From positions 310,001 through 374,000 of the forward strand of contig OU015570.1 of assembly GCA_907165135.1 (NCBI GenBank): a stretch of 64,000 nucleotides of DNA. The letters are read 5' to 3'. The translations under genes were made by a program, and so were the position numbers. This stretch comes from Oikopleura dioica (Eukaryota; Chordata; Appendicularia; Copelata; Oikopleuridae). Of this stretch, positions 1-11,011 are shown piece by piece (the stretch's first letter is position 1; every line of letters starts with the position of its first letter). Below the pieces are notes generated by a model. The model saw only the letters and a program-made list of their open reading frames with translations. It made no database searches and was not told where the DNA came from.

Positions 1-610
1 GACAGAGGAATTGTAGAACAGACGATCCTCTACAAGACCATCTGATTTTCGTGAAATTTGGATGAGAAATGTGGCGGGAAATGTCTGTTAGAGGAAACCG
101 GCAGTTTTCAGATGGTTCCTGGTTGCCGATTTCTTATATTTTTGCTAGAGTAATAGAAGAAACTTTCAGCATTCAGAATCTTTTGAATTTTGAAAAATCT
201 CACTCCGTTCAGATTTTATGGCCTTGTGAGAAATAGGTTCTGGCGGAGCGCGGATGGAGCGAGCAGCGCCGCGCCGATGTATAGGATTACCCTTAAAATA
301 ATTTTTATTGCAAAAACAATCTGAATTTTTGTAACGGCGTTACAAAATTGTAACGTAGCCGCTCGTCCCCCGTCCTTTGTAATCAGAAGATCTACAGAAC
401 ATTTGAGCTGATCGCGAATTATGTGCCAACAGACTCGAAAGAGATCTTAAATTCTCATTTACCACCATTGACACTTCACCAAATTTGCAGATCGTGTATC
501 TGCGATACATTTCCTCACGGCAGTCTACTTCAAACAGGTGTTTTTCACTCATACCAATGTAGCTCGGTAATGATGACAGTACTTGAAGTGTTCCTAGATT
601 CTTTGATTGG
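1..610. other. no gene recognised
   Basis: I see no supported gene, repeat end or RNA here. Short overlapping open frames occur on both strands across 340-710, but they conflict with each other and run into the TIR element starting at 611. A GC-rich patch rich in GGAGCG/GAGCGA words lies near 240-280. Confidence 0.5.
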
Positions 611-816
611 TACAGTGGTATGGTCGGTTTCCGCACCCCTACGATTTTTAAAATTACACAGTTTATTTCAAAAAACTCTATTTATTGTATTTTTCCCGAA
701 TAGAAAATGACATGAAAATTATATTACTTGAAACAGAAATCGAATATCATATCTAAAGAAAAAGATATGAATTAAAGGCGAAAACTAGGGGTTCGGAAAC
801 CGCTCATACCACTGTA
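611..816. mobile_element. TA-flanked MITE, about 205 bp
   Basis: The left end begins TACAGTGGTATGG and carries the words CGGTTTCCG and ACCCCTA; the right end is the inverted copy ending CATACCACTGTA. The inverted repeats are about 30 bp with a few mismatches, the interior is AT-rich and non-coding, and the termini abut TA on both sides. This is the pattern of a non-autonomous Tc1/mariner-like element. No transposase is encoded. Confidence 0.75.
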
Positions 817-895
817 AGGAAACTCTAGTAATCGCTTTCCAACGAAATCATCAACATACTTTGGCACTTGAATTCGGATGTCAATCTAAATCTGA

Positions 896-2422
896 TCATC
901 TAGAATATGTACACGTCTCATTGAACAGCTGAAGGAATCCAATATTTCCGTCGATGCACATGCCTGCTTTTGTTGGATTCAGCGCCAGGCACGCATGTTT
1001 AAGCAGCTTCCGATGACTTCCTCCAGGCAAATTCCCTTGACTGCACTGTCGGACGGCGTCCTCAATTCGGTCTCGCAAATCAGAGTATCCGAGCCGAATT
1101 TCCAACAGTCGCAGCTCGTTTACTGACTCCTGATTTGCGAGGCATAATTGGTCCTTAAACACGGATATTTCGGAGTAAGTCGCCTTGATCGCAGTGTCCA
1201 TCTAAGATTCATCAATCATCTTGCGCGCCAATTCCTGAATCTTTGAATCTTCAGTGGTCTCCAGGTTTCTGACCTCTGTGTTGATTGATCCAGGACCGAG
1301 GGCTCCCATGGCTCCAATATTGGAGCCATGAGAGGTCTCTGCGGCCACGTGAATGCCATTCATCAAAACAGAATCTTGTTTGAGTGTCTTTCAGAGTCGG
1401 ATCATTGTAGGCACTGGCGGCCTTGTTGATAATATCTGACGCGACAGAAAGCTGGACTCCATACTTACAATCAAATCTACTGCAGCCAGTCGCTGACTCT
1501 TATCATTGCACGAGTTCTCCCATACCTTCATCCACTGGAGATCCATTTTCCACGCACACACAATATTCATGTTATTGTGTCGAACTCCTGGGCTCAGATA
1601 ATATGCAATCGTTGGAGCAGGTGTCGGCGTGGTGGTTTACGTCGTAGTGGTGGTCGACGGCAGAGTAGTTGTCTTGATTTTCCTTTTGATCGTTGTACTC
1701 GAGCGTTTCGTCGATGTCGGACTTTTTGTTGGCAGAGTCGTCTGGGAACCTTGGCGCGAAATAATTTCAACAAAGTCCTCAGCCATCAATGAGGATTAAA
1801 GTCGACGGTTTGAGTGCCGTAGTTTCCCGGGATATTCATCCGACGCGCTTGATTACTGTCAGGAACGGGATCTTGTGACGGGTGTGCTTGTCCTCTTGGC
1901 TCAGAGACTAGTCTACTTCTTCTCGTTGGCTTGTTTGTCGTCTGGGTTGTTGTCGTTGTTGGCTTGGTTGGTCGGCTCCCTGTGCCAATTGTGGAACTCT
2001 CTGTTGTTCTCCTTCGCCTGCCCCCAGTTTCTTCTCGAATCTCAGCCAAGAAATCCTCCTTGAGCTGATTAACTTGCTTCTTCACCAATGCCAAATTAGC
2101 ATCGGCATCAATGACACTCTTTTCGTATCTCGTTTGTCTGCAGAACAGTGAGCGAAGACGTCAGTCAAATCTTGCAGCTTTAAGGAGATACTTATCGGAG
2201 ACGATGTCTCTTCTTCGACAAGTAGCGTGTTCTCCTTGTTCTCAGTTACAATCAGTTTATTCAGATCCGACACAACAGTGATAGCTGGTTCTTTCGTCTT
2301 GCTCTCATCCTTCATTCTCTTGGTTCTCTTGTCTGATGGATTTGTGAAGTTTTCTCTTGTGACTTTTCACATCTCGACTCTTGGATGAAAAATAACAGAA
2401 AAATTATACGCTTGAGCCACAT
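896..2422 (-). pseudogene. decayed env-like gene of gypsy element A
   Basis: Read on the minus strand, an ATG at 2422-2420 opens a typical secretion signal (MWLKRIIFLLFFIQ) followed by a long extracellular-looking region. Two Thr/Pro-rich mucin-like tracts lie near 1,950-2,010 and 1,620-1,720, and a helical segment continues to about 896. The frame breaks several times (near 2,310, 2,085, 1,790, 1,660, 1,390 and 1,205). Position downstream of a minus-strand gypsy pol (7,860-11,011), a signal peptide and Thr-rich stalks like those in the env of element C support an envelope-type glycoprotein. No clear transmembrane anchor or cleavage site survives. The family assignment is inference. Confidence 0.5.
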
Positions 2423-2427
2423 GTTGA

Positions 2428-2903
2428 TATAGTGTTTCCTCAATGAAAGTGACTATATATGTAGGTGTGATCGTATTTCGTTTATTCTCTGAGTCTCGAT
2501 TTAGTAAGTGAGTGAGTGATTGATGTAGAGCGGTTCTGAGCATTCCTTTATATAGGAAACTAGATTCAATTGGTTGAATAGTAAAGTAACACAAGATAGA
2601 CGTTGATCGGAACAGATAAGAGTAGAACAGTATGATAGTAAATAAGTGAAAGGGTTGTATCCATTATGATGAGAATAGATGATGTGACTGTAACATGAAA
2701 TAATTTGGTTTTATAGAGATAACTGGAGTAGATTAAGATAGGTTGTATTTATACAGTTAGATAAGATGACATGAGCTGAGCGCGCTGATTTTGATTCGCT
2801 CGTTTGAATTTAGTCGAATGAGTTTTGAGCCAGCGGCGCGCGCTGATCAGAGCGGCGCTCGAGAGCAGTTAAATGCAGAATATGCATTGAAAACCACTAT
2901 ATA
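2428..2903 (-). repeat. 3' LTR of element B (about 476 bp)
   Basis: On the minus strand the LTR starts TATATAGTGG just after a purine tract (AAAAGAGGGTGAAAA, about 2,904-2,918) and ends CACTATA, so its tips are short inverted repeats like those of element D (TGTATAGAG ... CTCTACA). It contains a TATA-like box (CTATATAAAGG, about 2,545-2,555) and a downstream AATAAA-type signal, as expected for promoter and poly(A) functions. Its length nearly equals the 478-bp LTR of D. No second copy is present. Confidence 0.65.
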
Positions 2904-2984
2904 TTTTCACCCTCTTTTAATAGAGCGAAGCGTCTAGGTAATTTGCAGACAGAATAAGATTGTAACGAGGTATTTACTAAAATT

Positions 2985-3620
2985 CGGCTCCATCGAGAAT
3001 TGCTTGTAGTTGTTGTCCAGCGTATTCATCAGTGTCTTCAGAAGGCGAAGTTCATCGAATTTCCAGGGTCATTATTTTCTTCAAAGAAATATTGACATTG
3101 ATTATTTGTGTTCTGGGAAGGAATATCAATTCTGGCGAGTCGTAGATACTGTAATTCTGAGAGAAAGAGCGATTTCGATTTTTCAATTATCATTTGAAAA
3201 GAGAGGTCGGAAATTCGCTGAAGGTCTGTCCAAAGTAATCTTTTGTGAAGAAATTGTGTAGCGAAGGCTTCCAAAATATCATTCATTTTCTCGTCTCTGT
3301 CGCTGGTTTCGATATTTTTGCAGGAACGGTACAAACATGCTCTGTAACACCATTCAACGAGCCCTTCTACTGATTTCTCTCGCACGAGGATTGATGATTT
3401 ACAGTACTTGTAGTCTGCCAATTTGTCGATTTTTGATAGGATTTCTTCGATGTATGCTCTTAATTGTGATGTTTGCTTCTCATTTTGAAGTTGGACTGGG
3501 ATTTTGATCTTCCAATGATTGCAGATTAAACTAAGTGCAAATTGCACGAAGCGCTTTTTGAGTCGAATTTTTGCAAGAAAAACAGGTTCTCTTCAAGTGG
3601 CATTTCTCTTCTTGCGGCGT
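2985..3620 (-). pseudogene. third ORF (ORF3) of element B, frameshifted
   Basis: A 169-codon open frame (3,547-3,038) extends at both ends by frameshift: upstream to a start near 3,600 (LEENLFFLQK) and downstream to AGQQLQAILDGAEF and a stop near 2,985. It aligns over its length with the intact ORF3 of element D (41,653-42,357), sharing QFALS.ICN, a Trp/Tyr-rich centre, KRLLW and a helix with EKTK/EKSK and SEL.Y. It is predicted mostly helical, with no signal peptide, transmembrane segment or zinc motif. It sits between pol and the 3' LTR, where other gypsy elements carry env, but nothing in it resembles an envelope protein. Function unknown. Confidence 0.7.
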
Positions 3621-3775
3621 ATTTTCTATTTTCTGATCGTAAATATGTAGGTTTGATTGTTTGAACAGCTACATTTTTTTCGAAATTTGGATCGCGGATA
3701 CGTGTTCAGCCAGGTGTTTTTGTTCTTTGAGCTTCTGGATTAGAAGTCCAAAGTTTCATATTCTTTTTCGGTCGA

Positions 3776-4165
3776 TACTGAATATGTAACGAATGTAACG
3801 AATGTAACGAATGTAACGAGTTTGCTGACAATGTAACGAAAACAGAAACATGTTGTTTTATGTCAGCTGATTCTAGAAACTTTTTGTAAAGAGCGATTTT
3901 GGGGTGCGATATTTTAGTTAACGATAAAAAATGTCTAAAAGACCAAAAATACAGAAAACCATAAAAATGGCATATTCGTTCTCCATACCCGCTCGAAATT
4001 CGATGGGTTGATGAAAACGCCCGCTCCGCGGGTAAAATTGTAGGATACTTAAGGGGGTGAAATTAGAAAAACAAAAAATCTCTAGAATTTTACTGACAAT
4101 GTAACGAGATAAAGACATGTTTTTGAGTTTTCGTTACATTCGTTACATTCGTTACATATTCAGTA
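3776..4165. mobile_element. TA-flanked TIR element with GAATGTAAC array
   Basis: The ends are inverted repeats of about 25 bp starting TACTGAATATGTAACG. Each end carries tandem copies of the 9-mer GAATGTAAC (four on the left, two to three on the right, inverted), with further single copies just inside. The interior is unrelated and non-coding. It lies in the untranslated stretch between pol and ORF3 of element B. TA at both termini suggests Tc1/mariner-type mobilisation. Confidence 0.75.
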
Positions 4166-4557
4166 CCGTCGTCTTTTTCCTCTTTCCTCCTCTTTACGAA
4201 GGGAAACTTTGACCTTGCTTGGATTATGAGCTTTGATCTTCATTATGAATATTTTCGTGATTGACAACTGCACACATTGTCAACATCTGTAGAATTTTGT
4301 AGCAGGTTTAAGAAAAGAGGTCCAAGTAGAGGGCGCCAGTAACTTGTACATTTTCAGTGTTGTGCGTACAAAAATCCAAAGAAGCCTGCATAGGGATAAC
4401 TTGAGTGCAGCGAAGGAACTGAACTTGACTCATTCCAGCGTGCATTATCGCTGTAGTTGTGATTGTTTCTTTTAGAGCTTGATCGATCGTGAGAGCAGGA
4501 CTTTATAAATAAAATATTCATCATTTTTTTGAGCGCGTGGTGAATGAGAAAAACATC

Positions 4558-5541
4558 TTATTTCGTTGATCTTGGGCGAAAGCGATTTCTCCACGTTTGA
4601 TCTTCGTCTTGAGTGAGCAGATCTTCATCAGGGATCGGAACATTTTCTGAGCCAGTATCGTGATTGTGATTCAGGTGATCTATTTTATTTCGATCTGATC
4701 GATGCTTTTGAGCTTTTTCTTCTGAATCTTCTGTTATTTGAACTTTTTCTTTGCACTCAGGTAGACCTTGATCATTGCATAGAATTCTGGTTTTATCATC
4801 ATCAGTTCTCGTTTTGAGCGGTCGGATCAAACTGATGTTGCGTCGGTACTCCTTTCGTGTGAGGGGACATTTGATGATGAAGGAGTCCTTCGAGATTCGT
4901 CGATGAACTTTGAATGGGCCGGACCAGTGTATTCCTAACTTTCCAGAGTAGAGATCTGGTTTCCAGCAAATAACGGAAATTCCAATCGGAAGAACAGGAC
5001 AGTCGTTTTTGTCACGTTTCAATAATGACTGGTATCGTTGGACTTGGAAGTTCAGCAGGGCAGGATGTAATTTCTTTAAGTACAAATTTAACCCTTTTAT
5101 GAATGGCTCGATATTTTCTGAGATCGGTTCTTTGAGCGAAAATGGAATATGAAAATTTCTTCCGTACACGACTTCATTGCTTGATAAGCCGTCCAAAGAA
5201 CCTTTTGGAGCGTTGTTTAAGAAGAACTGATGTTTTCTAAGCGGTTTGATACCATCAGCTGTGATTCTGTGACCAAGAAAATCCAATTCTTTGCTTGCAA
5301 ATTGACATTTTGCAGCATTCAGTACCAATCCGTGCTCGAAACAGGTTTGAAACACAAATTCCAGAGCTTTGAGGTGGCTTTCCCAATCGTTGTCAATCAC
5401 AATCAAATCGTCCAAGTAAAGCAAAATGGAATCATGTTTCATCAGTTTACTCATTATTCGAGAGAAACATGCTTGGGCATTGCATGATCCATAGAGCATT
5501 CGGTTGGTCTGGTAATGTCTGCCATCGTAACTGAAGGCCAT
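4558..5541 (-). pseudogene. element B pol: RT palm fused to integrase C-terminus by deletion
   Basis: This 327-codon open frame starts in the RT palm (MAFSYDGRHY, then the catalytic YLDD in LLYLDDLIVI) and continues to FLGHRITADGI. It then jumps directly into the end of the integrase (NEVVYGRNFHIPF, the GPF/GPY-like module LGIHWSGPFKV, and a charged tail ending RNRFRPRSTK). By comparison with element D, the RT thumb, RNase H and the integrase zinc and catalytic domains are missing. The deletion removed well over 1 kb yet kept the frame. The product cannot be a working polymerase or integrase. Confidence 0.8.
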
Positions 5542-5616
5542 CTTGTGGGCATCAGCTTCATGAATTAGAACAGCCCAGTAACCTCTAAAGAAGTCAACTG
5601 AACTGATGAAGCATTC

Positions 5617-6394
5617 TTATCCAGTGAGCTTCTTCCTGATGGACGTAAATACGCTATGCATGCTTGGCAATGGAAAGCGATCTTTCTGCAATAGTTCATT
5701 TAGTGTCCTTGCATCCAAACTTATTCTTACAGAATCACTCTTACGCAATATTATGAGTGGTATATTGAATGCCGATTGTGTTTCTTGAATGACAGTTAGC
5801 TTTTTCCAATTTTTCATTTGCTCATCAACTTGTGGTTGAAGGTAAATCGGAATTTTTCGGGGCGGCTGATGTGCAGATTTTGTCTCGTCATATAGTGGAA
5901 GTGAGTAACGGAAACCGAAGAGATGACCGATGTCATTTTGAGTCATGTTGAAAGAGAGTCGCCATTTATAAGTTAAATCGCTGAGCTGTTTTCTTTGTTC
6001 GGGAGTGGCTGCGCCATAAGATCCGATAGCAGGAACAAAATTGATTTGACGAGCTTTTTCTGATCGACGTTTTACGAAAAATTCGTACTCTTCTTTTTCG
6101 TGACCTGTATTTTTGTCGATTTTAGTGCATCCATTCCCAAAATGATCGGACAAGAAAGGTTATGGACAATGAGCGGGTTCAACTTCAATTTTAATAGCGA
6201 GGAGCTTGTTTCGAATTGAACTTCAATGGGAGAGCTGAGTGTTTTGACTTTAACAGTTTCTGAGTTTGTGCACTTGAGCATTATTGAAGACGGAATTTGC
6301 TTGTTGATAGTTGGTGGTCGAATGTCGAGAACATCAGAGCGAAAACATGTTCTACTTGCGCCAGAGTCGATAAGGCAGGGAAATTTTAGTCCGT
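5617..6394 (-). pseudogene. element B pol: aspartic protease and RT N-terminus
   Basis: On the minus strand the frame just inside 6,394 reads CLIDSGAS, the retropepsin active-site motif (DSGA), followed by the flap and ILGMDAL near 6,130. A frameshift then leads into a 178-codon frame with a linker, the RT entry region (HQPPRKIPIYL, FNIPLIILRK, SVRISLDARTLNELL, DRFPLPSM) and a break near 5,617 before the palm. The order matches element D (37,401-38,663). A TTAA-type element at 6,398 separates the protease from gag. Confidence 0.8.
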
Positions 6395-6397
6395 TAA

Positions 6398-7006
6398 GGG
6401 ACCCGAGCGAGTAACGCGAAGTCCGACTTCACGCGCTCGCCATTGATTTTTTAGAAAAGCTTTTTTGAAATTTCGTTTTGCTAAACATATCTTCATTCTC
6501 TCAGCTTTCACCTCCCTTTTTCAGATTTTTATATCATAATTACTTCTTGAGCTAGAGTAAATATAAGAAGCGCAACTTCAAAAGGATTCAACTCCTGCAA
6601 ACTTCATTTTATTTTCATAAAACCAGCACCATTAAAAAGCCCATTAAATTCTGAACAGATTCCACTTAATGCGCTAAGCTTAAACTGTACTTATTGCCCT
6701 TCAGGCGCTGATATACAAAAGAAGTAAGCGCTCGAAGCTCGGTAGGACGCTCCGATCGGGCTATTTTGGGGTATTTTGGGCTCCCGGGACATGATTCCCG
6801 CTGGGCGCGCGCTAAGTTGTTTATCTAACCTTTATCGCAAATAAGTACAGTTTCAGCTTAGCGCATTAAGTGGAATCTGTTAAGAATTTAATAGTGAAAG
6901 ATGAGGGAATGAAGATATGTTAAGCAAAAAATAATTTCAAAAAAACTTTTCAAAAAGATCAATGGCGAGCGCGTGAAGTTAACTTCGCGTTACTCGCCCG
7001 GGTCCC
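6398..7006. mobile_element. TTAA-flanked palindromic element (family M3, copy 1)
   Basis: The 609-bp element is bounded by TTAA on both sides (6,394-6,397 and 7,007-7,010). Its ends are inverted repeats starting GGGACCCGAGCGAGTAACGC, extending more than 80 bp with few mismatches. A second inner inverted pair (about 6,655-6,700 and 6,838-6,885, around ACTTAATGCGCTAAGC) makes most of the element foldable. A TTAA target is typical of piggyBac-type transposition, though the tips start GGG rather than CCY. It interrupts element B between gag and protease. A second, heavily interrupted copy lies at about 43,140-48,151. Confidence 0.85.
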
Positions 7007-7010
7007 TTAA

Positions 7011-7860
7011 GCGTAATTCTAACAAATTTGAGCGAATTGGGTGCAAAATGAGCGTATTCGCACGTTTCGATGACTCTTCTCTTTTGCAGGTTCCCATTTG
7101 TTGAGCATTCGGCGGCGAAAATATTTTCTCGTTTGTAAAAACTTCGTTCAAGTTCCATAGCACGTTGAGCAATATTTCTGAGATTGAGCAATGACTTTTC
7201 TCGTCGGAGTAGTTCAGCAAGTCTCGGCTCTTGGCATTCGATAAATCGGTCACAGATTATTGATTCATCTGAAGCGTCGAGATTGAGCTTTCCGTACCCT
7301 TTTTTGAAGAATGCTTGGAGTTTTGTAACCGCCATTTCCTTTGTCTCTTGACCACGTTGGAACGATGTATACATGTGTTTATAGAACTCCTTGTCTTTAC
7401 CCAGGACTTGAACAAGCTTTCCTTTGAAACTATTCCAGTCTCTTATTTATTCTTCAGTTATCGCTTCGACGATCGAAGTTCCACTTTCCTCCATCAGAAT
7501 TTGTGAAAGAACAACAGAGATAAGATCCGCTTCGCAAATCTTCGAGCAATTTCCGTAGAGTTCCAAGTTTGAAATAAAGTTTTCAACAGGAAGTTGAGCA
7601 TCAAATTTCGGTGTCTTCATTTTCACTTGTCCAAAGAGTTTCGATTGATCGGATGATGATTCAATTTTCTTTTGAGCATTTTCTGTTCGGGGAGCATTTT
7701 CGGTCTTTGGAGCAGAACCAGATGGCTTAGAGTCAGAGGGTGGTGGCCGATACTTGGTCTCCTCTTGCTTTTCAGACTCATCAATTCGATCAAGAATTGA
7801 GTTCAGGTTATCCATGATAATGATTTCGTTTCGGCTTAAGTCATCCTCGAAAATCACCTT
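7011..7860 (-). pseudogene. gag of element B
   Basis: Two minus-strand frames carry it. One (7,860-7,447) begins in KKVIFEDDLSRNEIIIMDNL, passes a Pro/Ser/Lys-rich linker and enters a helical capsid-like region (PKFDAQLPVENFISNLELYG). The other (about 7,440-7,011) holds the second half (FQRGQETKEMAVTKLQAFF, LAELLRREKSLL, LERSFYKRENIFA). Both halves align with the gag of element D. A frameshift near 7,445 separates them, the N-terminus is lost at the 5' truncation, and no intact zinc knuckle is visible before the M3 insertion. Confidence 0.7.
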
Positions 7861-8274
7861 CTTAGAACCCGGCCGGGGTTTGTCCTTCAAATCTTCCCTT
7901 TGATTTTCCGTCTTGTAAATCAATTCTTTCTCGCAGCTTAGTCAATTCTTGGACCTTCCGTATTTTGTCAATGGCTTTTGTGAACTTCACATGTCGAATT
8001 TGGCACCAGCATCGTCCGACTTCACAAGCGATACTGTATTATGCAGCTTATGTACTTTCAACACTCTGTAAGCGTCCTTCGACTTTTTTAGCTGAGCTCG
8101 TTTTGGTAGTCCAGCTTTGGGTTCAACACGTATACGGACCGAATCACCTTGTTTGACTCTTGGGTTGATAGTCGTCCTTTCCGACATAGTCTCCTCGTTA
8201 ATTTTATTCCATAATTTTTCGCGTATTCTTACCAACTCGACGTTGAGCACCGTAATGTTATCATTCGTGCTCAT
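7860..8274 (-). pseudogene. element A pol: integrase C-terminal domain
   Basis: The frame reads through a helix (ITVLNVELVRIREKLWNKI), then VKQGDSVRIRV and KSKDAYRVLKVHKLHNTVSLV. This is the small SH3-like beta fold that ends Ty3/gypsy integrases (GD.V.IR ... Y.V......V.LV). After a frame change it continues as a basic helical tail (AIDKIRKVQELTKLRERI) to about 7,860, where element B gag begins. It follows the catalytic core at 8,320-8,590. Confidence 0.65.
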
Positions 8275-8319
8275 GCTACGTTTTCGAGGTGGTAAGCGAA
8301 TTCAAAGTGTTGCATCTTG

Positions 8320-8970
8320 TCAATAGACAATTTCAGCAGGTGCCGGTCCCTCCTTGGTCATGGTGTTGTTTATCTCGAATCTTATCAGTTGCACCATAGT
8401 GTCAAGCTCTTGTAAACTTAGTCTCTCCAGTCTCTTCTGGACATCTCGATTTCGTCTTACTACACGTTCATTTGCACGAGAGTTTCCTCCTGAGGTGCGA
8501 GTCAATGTCAAACTCAAGTTGAGTAGCATCTCCTTGAATTCTGGCGATTTGTACCGCGATTTCATTTTGACATTTTGCGAGGGATTATTATTATCTCACA
8601 AGGTCGATAAATGTTGTCGCCGGATGAAAGGGCGCGATGGCCGCGTGAGACACCGTCGATTTTCCTAGGTGCCGCGGAAAGTTAAAAGAGGTGCCAGAAA
8701 AAAGGGTTAGGGTTAACGCTTGATTTTGTAACCCCAGAAAAACTTGCAAACAGTCTAAATGAAATCGCGGTACGTTTCATGGTTGTCACAATTTACTTCT
8801 GATGGTGAGTTCATTTGAAGAAGAATCTTTGTCACAATTTTCAGTGTATCTGACATCTTCTCAGTTGGCAACGCAGCCATTTTCAGAAATCTCGAAAACG
8901 CACATCTTGCAACCGCAATATAATACGGTCTCGAGTGAACATTGTCTAAATGAAACCTTGAGGGAAGGAT
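8320..8970 (-). pseudogene. element A pol: integrase catalytic core, interrupted
   Basis: Two minus-strand pieces make up the core. The first (8,970-8,755) carries HLDNVHSRPYYIAVARCAFS and a degraded second Asp motif (NCDNHETY). The second (8,575-8,320) carries SPEFKEMLLNLSLTLTRTSG then NSRANERVVRRNRDVQKRL, the stretch containing the catalytic Glu. Between them, 8,590-8,750 is non-coding and the junctions carry an inverted duplication of a CGCGGTAC-containing word, suggesting a small rearrangement. The D,D,E order and spacing identify a retroviral-type integrase. Confidence 0.7.
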
Positions 8971-8978
8971 GCAATTAG

Positions 8979-9466
8979 CCTGGGTCTCAGACCCAGGATT
9001 CATTTCAAAAGTGACGCTTGGGTCTCAGACTTAGGATTCATTTCAAAAGTGACGCCTGAGTCTCAGACCCAGGATACCCCCTCAGAAATGACGCCTGGGT
9101 CCAAGAATTAGGAGATAAGCGTTATTAGAAGAAAAAAACAATATACTCCTTTGAATAATTGATAAGGTGTCTAGTATTTACTATAATTAATGCTAGTGTA
9201 AGGGGGCATCTGCAAAAATGACGGAACATATTCACACGAGGGGGAAAGGCTAGGGTTAGTAAGGGTAACTGAAGGTCACCCTAAGTAACCCTATCCTAGA
9301 CCCCGGCATTTTAGGAGCTAAGGGGCGGAGCCCCGTGGTAAGGGGCAAATAGATCTGAGAATTTTCAGAAAATAAATCGACAAAGTCTGCCCAAAATGCC
9401 CATTATTAAATGAATCCTAGGTATTGGACCCAGGCGTCACTTCTGAGGGGGTATCCTGGGTCTGAG
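8979..9466. mobile_element. foldback element with CTGGGTCTCAGACCCAGG words
   Basis: The left side has three tandem units of about 40-45 bp, each pairing CTGAGTCTCAGACCCAGG-type palindromes with GGATTCATTTCAAAAGTGACG or a close variant. The right side (9,408-9,466) has the inverted counterpart. The interior includes the short palindrome GGGTTAGTAAGGGTAAC and is non-coding. It sits inside the pol remnant of element A. The exact outer edges are uncertain by about 10 bp. Confidence 0.65.
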
Positions 9467-9479
9467 TGCTCAAGTTAGT

Positions 9480-10211
9480 TGTATGATTATGAAGCTTGGC
9501 AAGAATGTCGATCACTTAATGATTAGAGGCAACGCATTCGTCATTGAGATAGAGAACATTCTGTTGCAAGTCTCTGTCTCTGGTCACATTGAATGTTTTA
9601 ACTTGAGCGCCATACAGGATTCTCTTGACCCTCTTCTGGATCTAAGGTAACTCCAATTGCCCTCGCTTGACTTTGTTGAGCAACTCGTCAACGTCTATTA
9701 TCGCTTCTGGTATAAACAAATGATAGGATGCCACCATCATGACCTCGTCCTTCTCTTGTTTTTGGGTCTCCGTCGTCGGCAGGGAAGTGCCCGAAGGTTC
9801 AGCATCAATCCACTCACCCAGAAGAGTCCGTACTTGAAGAAGAGGTTTCTTCGTTTTCGTTGCAATTCGCACCGGCGATTCTAGAATTATCACTTTCCTT
9901 GAAGACCGTCAAGTGGAAGGATTCATCATCTTCCCGGCTCCTGATATCTTGACCGAGGCGTCACTACGCGAGACAAAGTGTGCAGACAAGTCGGGTTTCG
10001 TAAGAAGTATATTCTTGGCCACATGGTCAAGCAGATTTTTCCAAGCTTGCTTCGCCTTAGTCGATTCTGGCTTGTAGTAACCATTCCTTCGTGCCCACTC
10101 AAATATCGGTTGCGCCGCATGCGCGAAATTCGGAATGCTCGTTCGAAAGTACGCCACTGAGCAAATTGCTTTTCGTAACACTTTCCAGGTCAAAGGCATT
10201 TCGAGCTTCAA
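9480..10211 (-). pseudogene. element A pol: RT-RNase H connection and linker to integrase
   Basis: The right part (10,211-9,909) reads LRKAICSVAYFRTSIPNFAH, QPIFEWARRNGYY, KQAWKNLLDHV and FVSRSDAS. This is the gypsy RT thumb/connection into the first RNase H strand (normally ..F..TDAS). Most of RNase H is then missing; the frame at 9,893-9,642 (LLNKVKRGQLELP) and its extension toward 9,480 resemble the linker before the integrase zinc finger. Stops and frame changes are frequent. Confidence 0.65.
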
Positions 10212-11011
10212 CCCGCTTTTGGCATGGTTTGCATCCTGCCTGGATCCTGCCTCATAACCAAAGACAGTTACTAGTATCTATCTTCACATGAAGTAGCTCT
10301 ACTCGGGTGATATCACCAAATTCGCATCCGACAGACGATCGAAAAATTTTCCAGCAATTCTTCGTGTTCTTGCTGAGTGTTTGAACACAAGGGGATATCG
10401 TCCAAGCCACAGAATACATTCGGCTCATCCTTTGCCAAGATACCTGCGGTCAGTGATTGAACAAAGCTCGTGAGCAATCTTGCTCCAAAGGGGCACCATC
10501 TGAAAACGTAAGCCTAAATATCAAACTGATGAAAGGCAGACTTAAGATCCAAGGAGGAGTAGTATTTTTTACCCGACAGATTTTGCAGAATCATTGATAT
10601 TGGCGGAAGAGGATAGTTTTTATCCGATATTCTAATTGCATTGAGGGGCTTCAGGTCTAAGCACGCCCTAAGTTTACACGAAGCTTTCTTGACGAAGGCA
10701 CATATGATGTCCATATTCGATACTTTTTCAACAACATTCTGTGCTTACAGCTCTTCAATGTGTTTTTGAAGGTATTCTTTATGTGCACTCGCCACTGGGA
10801 TCGGTTAACGTGATTGTGGCCTCGCGGTACTGGTGTTAATTCTGTAGGGATAATCGTATCGGAAACCAGGCCCAATGTCTGACTCTGACCTGGAAAAGAC
10901 TAAGTCATTGCTGCGAATTACATCCATAGCCATCTCCTTTTCTGCCTCATTGAGACCTGTCATGTCATAATTTTCTATCTCCAACTTTGGTAGTGACATC
11001 TGCCTTCTCAT
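10212..11011 (-). pseudogene. element A pol: reverse transcriptase N-terminus and palm
   Basis: From 11,011 leftward the frame gives the region before RT (DIGPGFRYDYPYRINT.TARP), then after a shift FVKKASCKLRACLDLKPLNA, YPLPPISMIL and YYSSLDLKSAFHQFDI (RT motifs 1-A). A further frame has CPFGARLLTSFVQSL and the catalytic loop as GLDD in place of the usual YxDD. These are ordered Ty3/gypsy RT motifs. Protease and gag of this element should lie to the right of 11,011 but I cannot recognise them. Confidence 0.75.

Larger units (their letters stand above)
2428..7860 (-). mobile_element. Ty3/gypsy element B, 5' truncated, minus strand
   Basis: In minus-strand order the element keeps gag (7,860-7,011), protease and RT (6,394-5,617), an RT-integrase remnant (5,541-4,558), a third ORF (about 3,620-2,985), a purine tract and a 3' LTR (2,903-2,428). 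It has no 5' LTR: the gag frame joins the integrase tail of element A near 7,860. Two short elements (6,398-7,006 and 3,776-4,165) are inserted in it. Gene order and proteins match element D at 35,567-42,851, with strong protein but little DNA similarity, so they are related but diverged families. Confidence 0.8.

Noticed and set aside
340-710. Overlapping open frames on both strands
   Set aside because: They conflict with each other, run into the TIR element at 611-816 and have no protein motif.
3010-3261. Plus-strand frame opposite ORF3 of element B
   Set aside because: The minus-strand frame has a clear homologue in element D; the plus frame does not.
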